Positions 6,201-8,247 of a stretch of DNA of 8,247 bases are shown here, piece by piece. The position numbers were made by a program, and so were the translations under genes. Origin of the DNA: Thermoplasmata archaeon. GTDB lineage: Archaea > Thermoplasmatota > E2 > UBA9212. The DNA lies in the NCBI GenBank assembly GCA_013329495.1, contig DUKC01000037.1:1-8247 (forward strand). Direction: 5' to 3'. A model generated the notes under the pieces. The model was given only the letters and a program-made list of their open reading frames with translations. It did no database searches and had not been told where the DNA came from. Numbering within the stretch: the first letter of the stretch is position 1; each line of letters begins with the position of its first letter.

Positions 6201-6229
6201 AATCTGGGTTCTTTGTATGTTATAGAATC
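6193..6229. repeat. Two short direct repeats TGTTATARAATC
   Basis: Copies at 6193-6204 and 6218-6229 differ at one base and are spaced 25 nt apart. They sit just downstream of the DUF6282 gene on the minus strand. A run of T at 6184-6191 on the plus strand is adjacent. The short length makes chance likely. Confidence 0.4.
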
Positions 6230-6233
6230 GGTC

Positions 6234-7181
6234 TTAGATCCCCAATAGCTGACGAGGGTTGTCCTTCATCATTGTCTCTACATCAGTTCTACTTACGCCA
6301 AATGAAAGCAATATTCTGACGAACATCCTGAGGCCGTTTATGGGGTCAAGGTTAAGCGGTTGCCCATAGTCACTCGAGATAATGCAATGTTTCGCTCCAA
6401 TAGCTTTTATAACATCGACAACTTCAGATGGATCCCCTGTGGGCAGGTAAACACTTGGTAGATTTGTTGAAGCGCAGATCTCAAGATAGGCCCCATTAGC
6501 TGTCACCTCTTTCATCTCTTCAATCGTTAATTTAGTCAGAGGAAACAGGGGATGTGTGATATTAACGCCGATACGCAGATCTTTGGTATACTCAGTAATT
6601 CTTCGGATTTCCTCTGGGCTTATATGGCCAGTGCCAAAGATCACATGTTCGTCATATCCGTGAAGAAAATCGAGGATTTCCTTTATCTCCTTCCGAAGAT
6701 CTTCGTTCTCATCCAGGATTTTTATGCCTTTCTCAGTTCCCCGATAGTATGCCGCATCATTCGTAGGCGCCCAGACAATTTTGCCATGAGTGGTGTTAAT
6801 TGCTCCTTTAACTGCTTCGATATTCAACCCACCAACCATATGGTTCAACACCACGCCTCCAAAGATTCTTGGGAGGCTTAACCCCTCTTTGCCTGCGCTC
6901 CACTCTTTAAGATATTCCTCCATTAACCACGCGCTTTCTGATGTTGGCATCTCATTACTCTTAAAAACAAGGGCACACATCCCTGCTTTGGCTGCTTTTT
7001 TTGCGGTGTCGATCATGCTGGGCTTGTAAAAGAAGTGTCTCCCCTTCTTACCGGGACTCCCGTGAACATGGAGATCACAAGCGCCCGCCATGATTTCATC
7101 CTCTATCCTAAGGGCATTTTCTAAATCTTCGAGCTTACCCCACAAGGAGTTTTTGGTATTTGCCTCACCTGATTCAGTCAT
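6234..7181 (-). CDS. DUF6282-type metal-dependent hydrolase-like protein
   Basis: Soluble protein of 315 residues with the layout of an amidohydrolase-like TIM barrel; I recognise it as DUF6282-like, a family without an assigned reaction. Candidate metal and catalytic residues: Asp36, His38 and His40 (DLHVH, first strand), Lys74 (LVFKS), His114 (VLNHMVGG), His186 (GTGHIS), His210 (NITHP), Glu234 and Asp271 (SSDYG, last strand). It ends in DNPRQLLGI, like the NPxxLLG closing motif of amidohydrolases. This set fits a one- or two-metal centre and looks catalytically intact. There is no signal peptide. The start has a good GGAGG site 7 nt upstream. It lies 17 nt after the stop of a crotonase-like tail, which suggests the gene once belonged to an acyl-CoA operon. 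The substrate is unknown; hydrolysis of an amide, ester or lactone is only a class-level guess. Confidence 0.8.
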   Translation of the reverse strand: MTESGEANTKNSLWGKLEDLENALRIEDEIMAGACDLHVHGSPGKKGRHFFYKPSMIDTAKKAAKAGMCALVFKSNEMPTSESAWLMEEYLKEWSAGKEGLSLPRIFGGVVLNHMVGGLNIEAVKGAINTTHGKIVWAPTNDAAYYRGTEKGIKILDENEDLRKEIKEILDFLHGYDEHVIFGTGHISPEEIRRITEYTKDLRIGVNITHPLFPLTKLTIEEMKEVTANGAYLEICASTNLPSVYLPTGDPSEVVDVIKAIGAKHCIISSDYGQPLNLDPINGLRMFVRILLSFGVSRTDVETMMKDNPRQLLGI

Positions 7182-7188
7182 TTTTCTT

Positions 7189-7193
7189 CCTCC
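7189..7193 (-). promoter_or_regulatory. Ribosome binding site of the DUF6282 gene
   Basis: GGAGG on the minus strand, 7 nt before the ATG at 7181. It supports this start; no competing upstream in-frame ATG is evident. Confidence 0.7.
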
Positions 7194-7196
7194 ATC

Positions 7197-7310
7197 TCAC
7201 TTAGCTTTTCTCTTTTCTGCTATAAACTGCTTTATACCCTCTTTTGATTTTCTTGTGCGCTTCCAAGCATTTTTTTCACCCAGATCTTTTCGATCCTCGT
7301 TAGAGTTAGA
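7197..7310 (-). pseudogene. C-terminal remnant of an enoyl-CoA hydratase-like gene
   Basis: After the secreted-protein gene stops, the minus strand stays open for 37 codons in a different frame, with no usable start, and ends at TGA (7199-7197). The last residues read SKEGIKQFIAEKRKAK, which strongly resembles the closing helix of crotonase-family enzymes (the pattern EDxKEGxxAFxEKRKPxF). The preceding residues (EDRKDLGEKNAWKRTR) are less typical. A stop codon and the unrelated upstream gene cut off everything before this tail, so it looks like debris left when the upstream DNA was replaced. The match rests on pattern memory, not a search. Confidence 0.4.
7230..7238 (-). promoter_or_regulatory. 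Possible archaeal TATA box for the DUF6282 gene
   Basis: The minus strand reads GGTATAAAG here, preceded by a purine-rich CAAAAGAG that could act as a BRE. A start about 25 nt downstream, near 7208, would give a leader of about 27 nt containing the GGAGG site. The box overlaps the crotonase-like remnant, so it may simply be old coding sequence. Confidence 0.35.
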
Positions 7311-8178
7311 TTACCCCCATATCTGATGATGCCAGCTGATAGTTAGTCAATTCCTTCGTGATAGTTCCAGATGCATCTATCACTGCATTTATGGAAATCG
7401 AGTCGCGTTCTTTAACGAAGTAGTTCAGTTCAGGCGACCACCAGCGCTTCTGGGTAGTGGTCGTAGTAGCCGCTGTAAGCCACTTTCCTGTGTATGATGT
7501 GAAGATAGTAGTGACCTTATAGCACTCAAAGGTACCAGCAGGAGTTGTTATATTTTCTTTTTTATCGACTGTTACTTTTACTTTTATAGAATCTGAAGTT
7601 AGACCTTTGGACTCATAGGTGGGGGAGAGAGATACACCTGTATCTGGTATATAGGTATAAAAGGTGGTTTTATCAGCCCAGCCATCTCCTGCTGTAATTG
7701 GGAAGGATACTGCTTTTAGGCAATTTATATAATATCTTAATCCCCCTGTCGACTCTTCCTCGCGATAGATGTAGAGCCCATTATTTTTGAGGGCATAATT
7801 GAAGTCGGCATAATAGTCTTGATCTGAAGGTACGGTCGTTCTCCACCATGCGCATGTTCTTGGCTCAGAGTCTTCAATCACCCTGCTTTTGGTTTTGCCT
7901 TTAACTCCCTCTTTTATCCCCATAAATTGATGAATTTCGTCACGCTCCCCTGGCTTTTCCCATAAAGAAGTGATTGCAACCTTATCACCGGAACTTTTTA
8001 CATGGAATGTAAATTTGGTGTTTACGGGTGGCAAATACTCTGACAAATACTCTATTTCCTCTAGTTTTGTTCCTTCCCCAGACTCTCCTTCTACACCTCC
8101 TGCAAATACTGTTCCTATCAAGAAGCCTATAATAATAACTAGTAGAATAATATCTCTAAATACACTTATTTGTTTCAT
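7306..8178 (-). CDS. Secreted or membrane-anchored protein, DUF3108/TapB-like
   Basis: Protein of 290 residues that I do not recognise with certainty. The N-terminus is a signal peptide or signal anchor: a basic start (MKQISVFRD), a hydrophobic core at 10-25 (ILLVIIIGFLIGTVFA), and a small-residue cleavage site near Ala26-Gly27. The rest is rich in beta-strand patterns with no further membrane helix, so the mature domain should lie outside the cytoplasmic membrane. The segment TTPAGTFECYKVTT (211-224), followed by RWWSPELNYFVKERD (245-259), matches the layout of DUF3108/TapB-like proteins, in which a prosthesis-like beta fold has exactly such a 'PAGTF-C/Y-K' then 'W-P-G/L-FVK' pair. There is a Thr run at 237-241. 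Cys109, Cys153 and Cys219 could form a disulfide. A GGAG stands 2 nt before the ATG. It has no metabolic link to the downstream genes. Confidence 0.7.
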   Translation of the reverse strand: MKQISVFRDIILLVIIIGFLIGTVFAGGVEGESGEGTKLEEIEYLSEYLPPVNTKFTFHVKSSGDKVAITSLWEKPGERDEIHQFMGIKEGVKGKTKSRVIEDSEPRTCAWWRTTVPSDQDYYADFNYALKNNGLYIYREEESTGGLRYYINCLKAVSFPITAGDGWADKTTFYTYIPDTGVSLSPTYESKGLTSDSIKVKVTVDKKENITTPAGTFECYKVTTIFTSYTGKWLTAATTTTTQKRWWSPELNYFVKERDSISINAVIDASGTITKELTNYQLASSDMGVI

Positions 8179-8198
8179 AGCTCCAAATTAACTTACAT

Positions 8199-8219
8199 AC
8201 GTATAAGGTTTATGGTATA
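8199..8219 (-). promoter_or_regulatory. Possible TATA boxes of the secreted-protein gene
   Basis: Two minus-strand candidates precede the gene: TATACC at 8219-8214 and TTATACG at 8206-8200. The first would start transcription near 8191 and give a leader of about 12 nt with the GGAG site. The second would place the start at the ATG itself, that is, a leaderless message. ATACGTAT at 8197-8204 is an 8-bp palindrome, which would also allow transcription in the other direction. Confidence 0.3.
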
Positions 8220-8230
8220 GGAGGAGGAAT

Positions 8231-8247
8231 GTGAAAAATTCGATCGA
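8231..8247 (+). CDS. Possible start of a divergent plus-strand gene, cut by the window end
   Basis: GGAGGAGG at 8220-8227 is a strong Shine-Dalgarno match on the plus strand. A GTG at 8231 follows and stays open (reading MKNSI) to the edge. The overlapping ATG at 8229 meets TGA at once and cannot be the start. Only five codons are visible, so this is a prediction from the ribosome site alone. Confidence 0.2.

Overview
The window carries seven convincing protein genes, all on the minus strand. It is most likely archaeal DNA. The reasons are a tungsten-type aldehyde:ferredoxin oxidoreductase, TATA-like boxes rather than clear -35/-10 pairs, and a stand-alone SCP2 protein. Several genes have strong Shine-Dalgarno sites; the heptamer GAGGTGA stands 4 nt before two start codons. 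An anaerobic bacterium cannot be excluded, and I cannot name a genus.

Layout, in the direction of transcription (right to left). At the right edge is a secreted or membrane-anchored protein of about 290 residues (8178-7306). Directly after it lies a 37-codon open fragment that reads like the C-terminal tail of an enoyl-CoA hydratase (7310-7197), probably gene debris. Next come a DUF6282-type metal-dependent hydrolase-like protein (7181-6234), a spacer rich in short tandem repeats (6233-5986), and a small SCP2 lipid-binding-type protein (5985-5650).

A tight four-gene block follows: a D-2-hydroxyacid dehydrogenase (5580-4567), an LsrK-like FGGY sugar kinase (4565-3033), a class II (fuculose-phosphate type) aldolase (3019-2372) and an aldehyde ferredoxin oxidoreductase (2295-454). 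The first three genes are separated by 1 and 13 nt. The last is separated by 76 nt of GAATA/GATA microsatellite. The left 450 bases hold no convincing gene but contain several hairpins and a 20-bp tandem duplication.

How the genes may work together (inference): the kinase phosphorylates a sugar or deoxysugar, the aldolase cleaves the phosphate ester to a triose phosphate plus a short aldehyde, and the oxidoreductase oxidises the aldehyde to an acid with ferredoxin as acceptor. The dehydrogenase interconverts a 2-hydroxyacid and a 2-oxoacid. This would be a ferredoxin-coupled sugar or deoxysugar disposal pathway. The substrates cannot be read from the sequence.
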